NCBI GenBank assembly: GCA_036262515.1
Contig: DATAIT010000042.1
Coordinates: 1-55,363, forward strand
From: Acidimicrobiales bacterium
GTDB lineage: Bacteria; Actinomycetota; Acidimicrobiia; Acidimicrobiales; GCA-2861595
Direction: 5' to 3'
DNA: 55,363 bases
The stretch's first letter is position 1; the number at the start of each line of letters is the position of its first letter. Below, piece after piece: positions 42,845-51,751 of the stretch. The translations under genes were made by a program, and so were the position numbers. Under the pieces are notes generated by a model that was not told the origin of the DNA, did no database searches, and saw only the letters and a list, made by a program, of their open reading frames with translations.

Positions 42845-43325
42845 AGACGTCGGCCGGGTCGCCGCCGGAGGGAGGGTCGTCGTCGCCCTGGACGGCGGTG
42901 GCCACTGCCCGGCCCGTGACCGTACGGCCCCGCGGAGCGCCGGGGATGGCCTTGGCGAAGATGGAGTCGACGTGGCCGGTGATGGTGACGCACACGCGGT
43001 CGCCGTGGACCACGACCGTGCGCACTGCCTCGGTGACGCCCTGCACGTCGCGCTGATCGAAGGCGGCGGTGGCCAGGGCTTCGGCGCGTGCCTGGTCGAG
43101 GACGATGCGGCCGGGGTCACCCCCGCCGTAGAAGGCGTCGTCGGACGCGCCCCCACCGGCGGCGTCGTTGGCGGCCGCCGCTGCCGCCGAGGTGAGCTCG
43201 CGCTGGGCGAGGATGGCGATGGAGGAGTCGACGGCGATGGAGCCGAGCACGAACAGCACGAGCACGGCGGCCGGCACGAGCATGAGGACCGAGCCATCCG
43301 AGGTGCGGCGCACAGGGACGGTCAC
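42834..43325 (-). CDS. TadE/TadG-like pilus-assembly protein (third of three)
   Basis: 163 aa. A single N-terminal membrane helix (SVLMLVPAAVLVLFVLGSIA) follows a short basic cytoplasmic tail; the rest is extracytoplasmic. The pattern is that of TadE/TadG minor pilins: RTSDGSVLMLVPA, then VDSSIAILAQRELTSAAAAA. The GTG at 43325 overlaps the stop of the preceding gene. It is last in the Tad operon. Confidence 0.78.
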   Translation of the reverse strand: MTVPVRRTSDGSVLMLVPAAVLVLFVLGSIAVDSSIAILAQRELTSAAAAAANDAAGGGASDDAFYGGGDPGRIVLDQARAEALATAAFDQRDVQGVTEAVRTVVVHGDRVCVTITGHVDSIFAKAIPGAPRGRTVTGRAVATAVQGDDDPPSGGDPADVCRA

Positions 43326-43786
43326 GGGCAGGCGGCGGCGCCGCCCAGGCCGCTGCGGTAGGGGTCGACGATCTCGGAGTGCCGTGAGGTGACGGTGATG
43401 CCCTTGCCTGCCTGCCCGATGATCGGTATGGCGATGAGGGGGACCTCGTACGCCACCTCGATGGTGACCCGCTCGCAGCGGTGGAACCCCGCGTCGGGCG
43501 ACGTCACCCTCGTGCGCTCCCACCGGCGGCCGTGGGCGATGATGGCCTGCCTGGCCGAGTCGAGAGCGGCGGGTCCGGCGGCTGCCTCCGAGGGCGCTTC
43601 CACGTAGGTGCGGGCCGCCTCCCGGGCGGCCGACGTGGTCGCCAGCTTGGCGTCGATGACACCCCATGCGTTGACCACGATGAGCGTGCCGAACACGAAC
43701 ACCAGGACGCCGAACACCAGACCCTCGATGCCGCCGACCTGGCCCCGCTCGTCGTGGGCCGGCAGGGGAGTGGCGGCCGGGATCAC
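43322..43786 (-). CDS. TadE-like pilus-assembly protein (second of three)
   Basis: 154 aa. After DERGQVGGIEG comes a membrane helix (GLVFGVLVFVFGTLIVVNAW), then an extracytoplasmic domain beginning LATTSAAREAARTYVE, the A-A-R-E-A-A-R helix found in TadE-like minor pilins. GTG start; GTGA overlaps join it to both neighbours. Confidence 0.8.
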   Translation of the reverse strand: MIPAATPLPAHDERGQVGGIEGLVFGVLVFVFGTLIVVNAWGVIDAKLATTSAAREAARTYVEAPSEAAAGPAALDSARQAIIAHGRRWERTRVTSPDAGFHRCERVTIEVAYEVPLIAIPIIGQAGKGITVTSRHSEIVDPYRSGLGGAAACP

Positions 43787-44172
43787 CGCACCCGCTCCGT
43801 GCGCACGGTGACCGTGCGGACGATGTCACCCAGACCGGCGGGACCGGTGAGGGCGGGGGGCAGGAACGTGGGACGGGGAACCCGCGCCTGGAGGCGCACG
43901 ACGTCGTCGGTGGTGCCGGCCCAGTCGAAGCTCACCCGCTCGCCGTACCCGCCGAGCTGCGCCTTTGCGTTGGCCTCGGCGTCGAGCTGGGCGGCCGGGC
44001 CGCCGTCGGACCCGGCAACCGCCTTCGCTGCGTCGTAGGTGGCGGCGTTGACGACGGACGTGGCGTACAGGCCCACCAGCACCTGCACCGCGAACAGGAG
44101 CAGGGCCAGGAACACGCCGGCGCCGAGGATGGTGCTGAGGGCGCCCGAGCCATCCTGGCCACGCCGCGGCAC
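43783..44172 (-). CDS. TadE-like pilus-assembly protein (first of three)
   Basis: 129 aa. A membrane helix (about residues 12-35) is followed by SVVNAATYDAAKAVAG, the typical post-helix segment of TadE-like proteins. GTG start. It lies 6 nt after the small pilin-like gene and overlaps the next gene by 4 nt. Confidence 0.78.
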   Translation of the reverse strand: MPRRGQDGSGALSTILGAGVFLALLLFAVQVLVGLYATSVVNAATYDAAKAVAGSDGGPAAQLDAEANAKAQLGGYGERVSFDWAGTTDDVVRLQARVPRPTFLPPALTGPAGLGDIVRTVTVRTERVR

Positions 44173-44178
44173 GGGCCC

Positions 44179-44397
44179 CTACTTGATCTCGTTGAGCTGG
44201 TCGTTCACCTTCGTGTTCGAGTTGGTCAGCGTCCCCTTGAACAGCTGCCACATCAGGACGCCGAGGAAGGCCATGACGAGCACGGCGATGGCTGCCGAGA
44301 TCACGCCTTCGCCCCTCTCGTTCGTGACGACGCGGTCGTGCAGGGCGACGCGCGCCGTGCGCTGCCACACGAAGGCGAACAGGGCGAGATCGCTCAT
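44179..44397 (-). CDS. Small single-helix protein, candidate Flp-type pilin
   Basis: 72 aa. A 27-residue N-terminal part ends in ERGEG and is followed by a hydrophobic helix (VISAAIAVLVMAFLGVLMWQ). The G-E arrangement just before the helix resembles a class III (type IV-like) prepilin cleavage site, but the classic Flp glutamate-tyrosine pair is not evident. A strong Shine-Dalgarno (AAGGAGG, 4 nt before the ATG) suggests high expression, as expected for a major pilin. The pilin role is inference. Confidence 0.7.
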   Translation of the reverse strand: MSDLALFAFVWQRTARVALHDRVVTNERGEGVISAAIAVLVMAFLGVLMWQLFKGTLTNSNTKVNDQLNEIK

Positions 44398-44412
44398 CGT
44401 TCCTCCTTGGGG

Positions 44413-45318
44413 TCAGGAACCGGAGAAGAGGCGCAGAGCCTCGATGAAAGGGATGGAAAGGAAGATCACCCCGGGAATGAGTGTCGCAACCGTAACCGGG
44501 ATCCACACCTGCTGCCCCCGCCGTTCCATCGTCTCGACCAGCTGGCGCTGGACGTCGCGCCGGATGCCCCGGGCCTCGTCGGAGATCAGCCGCCCGAGGT
44601 CGCTCGCCTCGCGATTGAGCGCGAGAACGGGCACGAGGCGGTCGAGGGATTCGACGCGCGCCACCGAGGCCCACTCCCGCAGCGCCTGGATTTCGCTCAG
44701 GCCGTGGCGGATCCTCGTGGTGACCCGCCGCAGATCACGGGCACATGCGCCGTCGCCCCGGGTGGCCAACCGGTTCAGGGCCGACCCCAGCGAGAAGCCG
44801 GCCGACAGGAGCATCGCCAGCTGCTCGCTCACCACCGGGAGCTCGAGGAAGATCCGCTCGCGCCAACGATCAGACGCCCTGGCCAGCTGCTGTTCGAGCA
44901 CGAGGAAGGCGAGGACGGGCGCGCCGAGCAGAAGCAGGAGAACGACCCCTGGGGAGGGTTGCAGCGCCACGCCGATCAGCACGGCGATGCTCACGGCGGC
45001 CACGCTCCATCCCAGCTGTCGGATGCGGAAGGCGGTGACGTCGAGCGGTGCGTGCACCCGCTCGAGGCGCACGGACAGCTCCTCGCTGACGCCGAACAGG
45101 CGGGCCAGCCGCTCGCCGACCCGGCGCGAGACCGGCCCGGCGATCTCGCGAAACGATTCCACCGACAACACGCCGCTGCGCTCGGGACCGGCCATGCCGC
45201 CTGGGCTGTACGGGCGCAGCCGTTGGACGAGCGCCGGTCGTGAGAACCACCGGAGCTGCGCCAGCAGCAGCGTCATCCCGGCCCACAGGACCAGGCCGGA
45301 CAGCACGAAGAGCCTCAC
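44413..45318 (-). CDS. tadC: Tad pilus inner-membrane platform protein TadC
   Basis: 301 aa type II secretion F-domain protein. Membrane helices lie near residues 3-20, 100-150 and at the C-terminus (VTVATLIPGVIFLSIPFIEA). The cytoplasmic F domain has LPVVSEQLAMLLSAGFSLGSALNRL, typical of GspF/TadC. It lies 45 nt after tadB. GTG start. Confidence 0.88.
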   Translation of the reverse strand: MRLFVLSGLVLWAGMTLLLAQLRWFSRPALVQRLRPYSPGGMAGPERSGVLSVESFREIAGPVSRRVGERLARLFGVSEELSVRLERVHAPLDVTAFRIRQLGWSVAAVSIAVLIGVALQPSPGVVLLLLLGAPVLAFLVLEQQLARASDRWRERIFLELPVVSEQLAMLLSAGFSLGSALNRLATRGDGACARDLRRVTTRIRHGLSEIQALREWASVARVESLDRLVPVLALNREASDLGRLISDEARGIRRDVQRQLVETMERRGQQVWIPVTVATLIPGVIFLSIPFIEALRLFSGS

Positions 45319-45363
45319 GGCCGCCGTCCCACAGCCCCGGGTCGCATGAGGGCGCGACAGCGC

Positions 45364-46242
45364 TCAGCCATGGAAGACCCTTCGTTCCTCGGGGAGGCGC
45401 ATGAGCCGCCCGGCCCACAGCCAGCACCCCGCCACCACAAACAGCCCGCCCGCCACGGCGACCTGGCCTCCCATCGTCTGGTACGCCTCCCGGCCGGTGC
45501 CGATCGAGAGGCCGGCGAGGGTCATCCCGAGGGGCACGATGAGCACGAAGCGACGGGCGAAGCGCACGCCGGCCTGGCGAGCTTGCGCGTCCTTCCGGCC
45601 CTGCAGGTCCTGGATGCGGTCCTCGACCAGTGCGGCCAGGCGGCGGTCGAGATCCGAGCCGCCCACCTCATAGGCCACGAGCAGCGTCTCCAGGGTCGCA
45701 TCGGCTGTGACGTCGGACAGCCGTTCCTTGAGCACCGACACCGTCCTCGGGAAGTCGGTCGAGAGCAGCCACTCCCGTTCGGCGGCGTCGAAGGCGGGGC
45801 GCAACTCGGCCGGCGCGTGGCGGCCCACTTCGAACAGGCCCTGCGGTATCGACCGCCCGAGCGACCCGGTCTGGAGGCGCAGCTCCTCGATCAGCCGCGG
45901 CCACGCCTCCCTGGCCTCGCTCCGGCGCCTGTCGCGCCGAGACCGGTAGGAAGCCAGCGGGAACGTGGCGGCGAACAGGCCGGCGACGAGGGCCGGAAGG
46001 GCACCGGCGAAGAGGCCGTACGCCATGGCCGCACCGACGACGAAGAGCACCGCCATCACGCCGGCGAACTCCTTGGGCTCGACCCCCTCCAGTCCGGCCT
46101 GGGCGAGCCATTCGGTCGAGCGGCGACGCGTCGACGGGCGTTGGCCCCGCGGCCCGACGCCCACCCCGGTCCACCCGAGCGCGATTGACGTGTACACCAG
46201 GAACACGCCGTAGGCGGCGAGGAGCGCCAGGACGAGGGTCAC
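45364..46242 (-). CDS. tadB: Tad pilus inner-membrane platform protein TadB
   Basis: 292 aa type II secretion F-domain protein. There is an N-terminal helix, a paired helix near residues 60-95, the cytoplasmic F domain (WPRLIEELRLQTGSLGRSIP), and C-terminal helices. The GTG at 46242 overlaps the tadA stop by four bases. It pairs with TadC to form the platform driven by TadA. Confidence 0.88.
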   Translation of the reverse strand: MTLVLALLAAYGVFLVYTSIALGWTGVGVGPRGQRPSTRRRSTEWLAQAGLEGVEPKEFAGVMAVLFVVGAAMAYGLFAGALPALVAGLFAATFPLASYRSRRDRRRSEAREAWPRLIEELRLQTGSLGRSIPQGLFEVGRHAPAELRPAFDAAEREWLLSTDFPRTVSVLKERLSDVTADATLETLLVAYEVGGSDLDRRLAALVEDRIQDLQGRKDAQARQAGVRFARRFVLIVPLGMTLAGLSIGTGREAYQTMGGQVAVAGGLFVVAGCWLWAGRLMRLPEERRVFHG

Positions 46243-47627
46243 CGGCGCACCTCTCTCCGGCGCCGGATGACGCCGTCCCGACCGTCGGCGCCGGCCCGCC
46301 CGTCGGAGCGTGGGTCGGGACGGATGACGGCCACCGGAGGCGCCGATCGGTCCAGCAGGTCGCGCACGTCGTAGCCGGCCATCTCCAGGGCCCGGGCGGC
46401 CCGGCTCGGCACGTTGCCGGTCCAGGTGAGTGGAGCGCCCGGGCGCTCCCGGCGGAACAGCTCCGTGACCGTGAACGCAGTGGAGTCGCGCCCGGTCTGC
46501 AGATCCTCGACGGCGAGGACCTCCGACACCCGGACCTCGTCGCCGACGCGGGTGCAGTGGACGACGATGTCGATGGCCTCGCTCACCAGCGAGTTCAAGG
46601 CGGCGAGGGAGAGCTCACTGGACGTGTCGGCCAGCTGGCAGATGAAGCGAAGGCGGGTGAGGGCCTGGCGGGCCGACCCGGCGTGAATGGTCGTGAAGCC
46701 CTTCACGCCCGACGAGAGGGTGAGCAGCAACGGCAGGGCCTCTTTGTCTCGCACTTCTCCGACAATGGCCACGTCCGGGGCCATCCGAAGGAAGCCGGCG
46801 ACGAGGCGGCGCAAGTCGATCTCCTTGCGGTCCTGCCGGGGCGGCCTGGTCTGCATGCTCGCCACGTTGGGCAGCGGGATGTCGGCCTCGAAGACCTCCT
46901 CGGCGACCACCACCCGCAACGACGGGTCGAGCTCGGCGGCCAGGCAGGACAACAGCGTGGTCTTGCCTGCGCCGGGGGCACCCGCCACCACGATCGACAG
47001 GCGGGCCCGCACGCACGCTCGCAGGAACGCGGCGACCTCGTCGTCCAGCATGTCCCGCTCGACAAGCTCGCCCAGGCTCCTGAACGCGACTCCGGTAAAC
47101 TTGCGGATGTTGACCAGCACGTGGCCGTCCCGCCCGACGTCGCCGTGGACGATGTGGATGCGGGCGCCGGTGTCGAGCTGGGCGTCCTGGAGGCCCTCAG
47201 CCGGGTCGAGCTTGCGGTGCGACCCCGAGGCGTCGTCGAGGATCTTGGTGAGCGTGCGCACCACATGCTCGTCGTCGTGGAAGACCTCGTCGTGGTAGCC
47301 GCTCGGCCCGGCGTGGCGCTTTACAAAGATCGCGTCCGGCCCGTTCACCATGATTTCCCACACGTCGTCGTCTGCGAGGAGGGGCTCCAGCGGCCCGTAG
47401 CCGGCCACGTTGCGGAAGGCCCGCTCGGCCACCAACTCGCGGTCGGCGATGTCGAAGCTGCGCAGGCCCCGCTTGAAGTCGTCGGACCAGCGGGCGACCT
47501 CCTCGTCGACCAGGGCCCGCAGCCGGCGCGAGGAGTCGGGGGAGCCCATGTCGAGGGACACCTCCTTGGCCCGTTCCTGCACGGTGCGCTCGATCGCTTG
47601 GAGGGGCGAGACCGTGCTCACGCCCAC
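46239..47627 (-). CDS. tadA: Tad/CpaF pilus-assembly ATPase TadA
   Basis: Secretion ATPase of the GspE/VirB11 superfamily that powers Flp pilus assembly. 462 aa. The N-terminal domain includes VAGYGPLEPLLADDDVWEIMVNGP. The ATPase core has Walker A GAPGAGKTTLL, the acidic EEVFEADI, Walker B VAIVGEVRDKEAL, and the His box FTTIHAGSARQALTRL. The GTG at 47627 is used. A promoter is visible 67-95 bp upstream. TadZ, CpaB/RcpC and a prepilin peptidase are not in the window. Confidence 0.94.
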   Translation of the reverse strand: MGVSTVSPLQAIERTVQERAKEVSLDMGSPDSSRRLRALVDEEVARWSDDFKRGLRSFDIADRELVAERAFRNVAGYGPLEPLLADDDVWEIMVNGPDAIFVKRHAGPSGYHDEVFHDDEHVVRTLTKILDDASGSHRKLDPAEGLQDAQLDTGARIHIVHGDVGRDGHVLVNIRKFTGVAFRSLGELVERDMLDDEVAAFLRACVRARLSIVVAGAPGAGKTTLLSCLAAELDPSLRVVVAEEVFEADIPLPNVASMQTRPPRQDRKEIDLRRLVAGFLRMAPDVAIVGEVRDKEALPLLLTLSSGVKGFTTIHAGSARQALTRLRFICQLADTSSELSLAALNSLVSEAIDIVVHCTRVGDEVRVSEVLAVEDLQTGRDSTAFTVTELFRRERPGAPLTWTGNVPSRAARALEMAGYDVRDLLDRSAPPVAVIRPDPRSDGRAGADGRDGVIRRRREVRR

Positions 47628-47693
47628 CGCTTGTCTCGGAGGTCTTCCATTCGTGCTCCCGTCGCACGGCGATTCGCCAGTTGTGACCCCACC

Positions 47694-47722
47694 GTCCTAG
47701 TCGCGGGCTACGTCGCCGTCAA
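47694..47722 (-). promoter_or_regulatory. Promoter of the Tad pilus operon
   Basis: On the minus strand TTGACG (47722-47717), a 17-bp spacer and TAGGAC (47699-47694). It predicts a leader of about 60 nt before the tadA GTG. Confidence 0.5.
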
Positions 47723-48095
47723 CAGGTACTCCTGATGTTTTTCATCCCACGACGCCGCGGGACAGCCGAGCGGCTGCCGTGCTCGAGGACGAGCGACTCG
47801 ACTCGACCGGTGTCTTCGAGCGTCTTGGTCAGGCACGCACGGCTCATCTCCGAGGAGGAGTTCATCGCCCTCATCGAGGCTGCGCCGCCGCCAACGCCGG
47901 ACGACTCCTCGATCGGGGACTGGTGTGCCACCACCCCAAGGCGACGGGTGTCCGCACGGTTCCGGCCTCGCGCTCGAGGGGTCAGAATGCGAGAGGACTG
48001 ACGGGGGCGGTACACAACTTGTTCGGGATGTCTGCATGATCGTCGCAGCTGGGATGGCGGTCGGCATCAGCGCTGTGCCGGCCTGAGACGCCGCC
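47723..48095. other. Gap with no supported gene; weak BRCT-like fragment
   Basis: Small overlapping frames exist on both strands but none is convincing. One plus-strand frame contains ARLISEEEFIALIEAA (about 47847-47885), which resembles the end of a BRCT domain, and stops at 47999. No start signal or upstream BRCT sequence is seen. It could be a gene remnant or chance. Confidence 0.4.
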
Positions 48096-50537
48096 ATGGC
48101 CTTTGTCGCAGCCTGGTCTCGCATGGCTCTTCGTCAGCGCGGGCGGGGCCTGATCGGGATCGCCATGCTCCTTGGGCTCGTCGGCGGCCTGTCACTTCTC
48201 AGTGTGGGTGGTGCCCGTCGCACGATGTCGGCCTACCCGAGGTTCCTGCGCTCCGCGAATCCCTCGACGATGGCGGTCGACACCGGACCCGTGCAGGATC
48301 CGGATTCTGCTGCCCTGCTCGATCGAGTGGCCCGCTTCCCGCAGGTGGAGCAGATCCACGCCTACGTCTCGTTCAACGCGGCCTTTCTGGTGGACGACCG
48401 TCCCGACCTTGCTCGGCCGTTCGAGGCACTCGGCAGCCTCGATGGGCGATTCTTCGACCAGGACCGCTTCACCCCGATCAGCGGGCGGCTACCGAATCGA
48501 TCTCGACCGGCTGAGATAGCGATCAACAGGGAGATCGCTCGTCGATACCGCCTGAATGTCGGGGATCGCCTCGACATCGGCGTCTTCAGCGATGAACAGA
48601 CGCAGGACCCGGACTTCTTCGAGCGTCCGTCGCCACCGCAGCTACGTGTTTCCGCCACCGTCGTGGGGGTCGGTCTCTTCGTCGAGGAGGTGGTGCAGGA
48701 CGACACCGACCGGTCTCCGCTCATCCTGTTCACGCCTGCCTTGGTCGACAAGGTCGAGGCATGGCATACCTACGCCTGGCAGGGACTGGTACTTCGGCGC
48801 GGTGACGCAGACGTTCCTGCGGTGAAGGCCGCCCTCGTATCGTTGACTGGGCAGGAGTTCCCACAAATCTTCCGGGTGACCTCACTCGATACGTTCCATG
48901 CGCAGCAGGCGGTCCGGCCAGTGTCGATCGCGCTGGCTGTCTTCGGCACCATCGCGGGCATCGCTGCCCTGCTGCTGGTGGGCCAGGCCGTCGGACGGCA
49001 CCTGCAAGCCGAGCGCGAGCCCCGAGCCGTTGCCCGGGCGCTGGGAGTCACGCCAGTGTCCGGCGCGCTGGCATCGGGTATCGGGCCTGCCTTGGCGGTG
49101 ATCGCCGGCGGGGCGCTGGCCGTCGCCGTGGCCATCGCCGCCTCGCCCACCATGCCCATCGGAACAGTGCGTCAGGTTGAGGTGCAACGCGGCATCGACC
49201 TCGACTGGACCGTCCTGGGCTTCGGTGGCGCGGTCTTCGTCGTCTCGCTGCTCGCAGTTATCGCCGTCCTCGCATGGAGCGAGGCGCCGAGCCGGGTGAT
49301 GCGCCGCTCATCGCGGCAGGGCTGGGGACGGCCCAGCCTCAGCGCCAGGGCCGGCCGGAACCTCCCGACGCCGGTGATGATCGGGCTCCGACTCGCCTTC
49401 GAACGCGGTGGGCGCGGCGACGCCGTCCCGGTGCGGTCGATCATCGTCGGAACGGTCGGCGCTGTTGCCGCGTTGGTGGCGGCGGTGACCTTCGGCACCA
49501 GCCTCACAAATCTGGCCGGTCAACCTCGCCTGTTCGGTTGGAACTGGGATGTCGCCCTCGTGGCCCAGCAGGGATACGGGAACACCAGGCCTGGGCCGAC
49601 GAGCAGGATCCTCGGCAATGATCCGGATATCGAGGCGTGGTCCGGCGCCTTCTTCGGTGCTGATCAAATCGATGGGCACAACGTGCCGTTGCTCGGCATG
49701 GACACCGACGCCAAAGTCGATCCTCCGATGCGTGAAGGGCGGTCGATCACGCGCGACGACGAGATCGTCCTCGGCACCGCCACCTTGGCCCGGCTCCACA
49801 AGCGGGTCGGCGACTCGGTGACATCTGGCGGCGGAAGGTCGCTTCGGATCGTCGGATCGGCGACCTTGCCAGCAATCGGGGTGGTGCACGGCGACCACAC
49901 GTCACTCGGCATCGGCGGGGTGGTCGCACCCGACCAGGTGCCTGGCTACGACCGGAACATCACGGGCACGGGGGAGTACGGGCCCAATGTCCTCTTCGTT
50001 CGGTTCCACCCCCGCGCCGACATCGCAGCCGTGATGAGCCGCCTCCGTGGGGCGGCCGACGAGATGGGCGCGTTCCCGGGCGCCCTCCTCGTAACGCCTG
50101 TGCAGCGACCAGCCGAGATCGTGAATGCCGACGACATCGGCCGGTCGCCGACCGTGCTCGGCCTGGCCGTCGCCGTATCCGCTATGGCGGCTCTCGTGCT
50201 GGCGTTGACGGCCGCCGTGCGTCGCCGGCGGCGTGACCTCGCGCTCTTGAAGGCCCTCGGCTTCACACGGCGTCAACTGGGCCTCACCGTTGCATGCCAG
50301 GCATCCGCAACGGTGCTGGTCGGACTGGCCGTCGGGATCCCAGTCGGCGTGGCGCTTGGTCGAGTGCTCTGGACGTTGTTCGCGCACCAACTCAATGTGG
50401 TGGCCGCGCCCGCGCTTCCACTTGCCTCGATCGGCTATGTGGTGGCGATCACGTTGCTCCTCGCCAATCTGCTCTCTGCTCTCCCCGCCCGCGCCGCCCG
50501 GAATTTGTCGGCGGCGCTCGTCCTTTCGACCGAGTAG
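48096..50537 (+). CDS. FtsX-like ABC transporter permease
   Basis: 813 aa. One membrane helix near residues 20-40 is followed by a large MacB-PCD-like periplasmic domain (about 45-270), three or more helices, a second large extracellular region (about 480-680), and the C-terminal FtsX helices (VLGLAVAVSAMAALVLALTA, LALLKALGFTRRQLGLTVAC). The LKALGFTRRQ loop after the helix is the usual contact with the ATPase. No ATP-binding partner gene is adjacent, which is unusual. Base composition is visibly lower in GC than the Tad region. The transported substrate is unknown. Confidence 0.88.
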   Translation: MAFVAAWSRMALRQRGRGLIGIAMLLGLVGGLSLLSVGGARRTMSAYPRFLRSANPSTMAVDTGPVQDPDSAALLDRVARFPQVEQIHAYVSFNAAFLVDDRPDLARPFEALGSLDGRFFDQDRFTPISGRLPNRSRPAEIAINREIARRYRLNVGDRLDIGVFSDEQTQDPDFFERPSPPQLRVSATVVGVGLFVEEVVQDDTDRSPLILFTPALVDKVEAWHTYAWQGLVLRRGDADVPAVKAALVSLTGQEFPQIFRVTSLDTFHAQQAVRPVSIALAVFGTIAGIAALLLVGQAVGRHLQAEREPRAVARALGVTPVSGALASGIGPALAVIAGGALAVAVAIAASPTMPIGTVRQVEVQRGIDLDWTVLGFGGAVFVVSLLAVIAVLAWSEAPSRVMRRSSRQGWGRPSLSARAGRNLPTPVMIGLRLAFERGGRGDAVPVRSIIVGTVGAVAALVAAVTFGTSLTNLAGQPRLFGWNWDVALVAQQGYGNTRPGPTSRILGNDPDIEAWSGAFFGADQIDGHNVPLLGMDTDAKVDPPMREGRSITRDDEIVLGTATLARLHKRVGDSVTSGGGRSLRIVGSATLPAIGVVHGDHTSLGIGGVVAPDQVPGYDRNITGTGEYGPNVLFVRFHPRADIAAVMSRLRGAADEMGAFPGALLVTPVQRPAEIVNADDIGRSPTVLGLAVAVSAMAALVLALTAAVRRRRRDLALLKALGFTRRQLGLTVACQASATVLVGLAVGIPVGVALGRVLWTLFAHQLNVVAAPALPLASIGYVVAITLLLANLLSALPARAARNLSAALVLSTE

Positions 50538-50715
50538 GCCCGCCGGAGCGCGTTTGCACTGGTCAGCGGCCTGCAGCGTAGGTAACAATCTCGGGGGAGC
50601 GCCTCGTTACCCCCTTTACCCACCCACGCCTCGGCTCGAAAGGCTGACGCCCGGGATCCCCGGACGGAACGGCCGGTACTGTCGCGGACGGATCAGACTC
50701 AGGAGGCGGCATTGC

Positions 50716-50721
50716 TATGGT
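50716..50721 (+). promoter_or_regulatory. -10-like element before the 145-aa gene
   Basis: TATGGT, 52 bp before the ATG at 50773. The gap from 50538 also contains TACTGT, another possible -10. No clear -35 is visible. Confidence 0.3.
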
Positions 50722-50772
50722 GCAACCCGCCGTATTCACTTGTTCTGCAACGTGCCGACTGAGAAGGACGAG

Positions 50773-51210
50773 ATGGCCAAGAAGCCAGCCGCTACAAAGG
50801 GTACGAGCCGCCGGAGTGCCATGAGCAGTGAGCACAAGGCCGCCCTTGCCGAGGGCCGGGAGCAGGGCCGGGCAGTGCGTCGCTACCTGGAAGCGCTCGA
50901 GCAACACCGCCCAAAGCGGGGTCGCAAGCGGACGAGCGACTCCGTGGAGCGCCGCCTTGGTGCCGTCGAGGAGGCTCTGGTCGAGGCCGGCGCCCTGGAG
51001 CGCCTGCACCTCATGCAAGAGCGGCTGGATCTCCAGGCGGAGCTGACTGCCATGGACGGTGAGGGCGTGGACATCGCCGGGCTAGAGGAGGCCTTCGTGA
51101 GATCGGCGAGTGCCTATGGCGCCAGGCGCGGTATCTCCTACGCCGCCTGGCGAGCTGCGGGTGTGCCGGCAGCAGTGCTCCGCCAGGCTGGCGTCGCCCG
51201 CAGTCAGTAG
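50773..51210 (+). CDS. Small conserved actinobacterial protein of unknown function
   Basis: 145 aa. A basic N-terminus (MAKKPAATKGTSRRSAMSSE) is followed by HKAALAEGREQGRAVRRYLE, a Pro/Lys/Arg segment (RPKRGRKRT), a helical middle that is predicted coiled coil, and a C-terminal helix pair ending YAAWRAAGVPAAVLRQAGV. The last motif resembles a small DNA-binding helix-turn-helix end. I have a general memory of similar actinobacterial proteins without assigned function, so function stays open. The ATG at 50773 has AAGGA eight bases upstream. It stands alone between the permease gene and a 540-bp gap. Confidence 0.8.
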   Translation: MAKKPAATKGTSRRSAMSSEHKAALAEGREQGRAVRRYLEALEQHRPKRGRKRTSDSVERRLGAVEEALVEAGALERLHLMQERLDLQAELTAMDGEGVDIAGLEEAFVRSASAYGARRGISYAAWRAAGVPAAVLRQAGVARSQ

Positions 51211-51751
51211 TCGGGCTCGAAGGTCCCAGTGCAGCCGGCACGTCGGCGAGCAGTAGATGACCGGCACCGCTGCGCTCGCCGCTGGTGGACCGCGGACGAT
51301 GGAGGGACCCGCGCACACGCAGAGTTCCCTCACCCCGAGGCGTCACGGCGACCGTACAGCCGTCATTCCGGGCGCTCGAGTTGTGCCGAAGTCGAGCGGT
51401 CCACGCTGGTGTAGTGGAAGCTGGAGCAGTCGCGGACGCTCCAGCCCGGGAGGTGGTCCGTGGTCGGAGCGGACGGTCTTGCCCGATCATCCCAAGCAGT
51501 AGGTGTGGATCAACGTCACGAGCGCGCACAGCGGCTCGAGCTTCGCCTCCCGGTCAAGAGGACGCCGGATCGTTGGGAGCGGCTGCGCCTGATGCGTGGT
51601 CGCGGGCAGACCGCCGAGCATCGACGCTGGCGGGGCACTCTTGTCGCGGCATCGTGCTCCGGCTCGTCATGTTGAGAGCATGCTCCCGGCGTTTGCGACG
51701 CCAGCAGGGCAGAACGGGCAGAATTAGGACAATCCGTGGAGGGGAGGCATC
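51211..51751. other. 541-bp gap without a supported gene
   Basis: Several short frames on both strands have no recognisable domain, start signal or codon pattern. One minus-strand frame (51333 to 51082) holds CVCAG and YCSPTCR, faintly like a zinc ribbon, but it overlaps the 145-aa gene. The end of the gap contains TTAGGAC (51724-51730) and the double GGAGG (51738-51747) that serve the next operon. Confidence 0.5.

Noticed and set aside
47735-48001. Plus-strand frame with a BRCT-end-like motif
   Set aside because: Only about 15 residues match, and there is no start signal and no upstream BRCT sequence. Recorded as a possible remnant only.
51082-51333. Minus-strand frame with CVCAG and YCSPTC, resembling a zinc ribbon
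   Set aside because: It overlaps the end of the 145-aa gene by over 100 nt, has irregular Cys spacing and no start signal.
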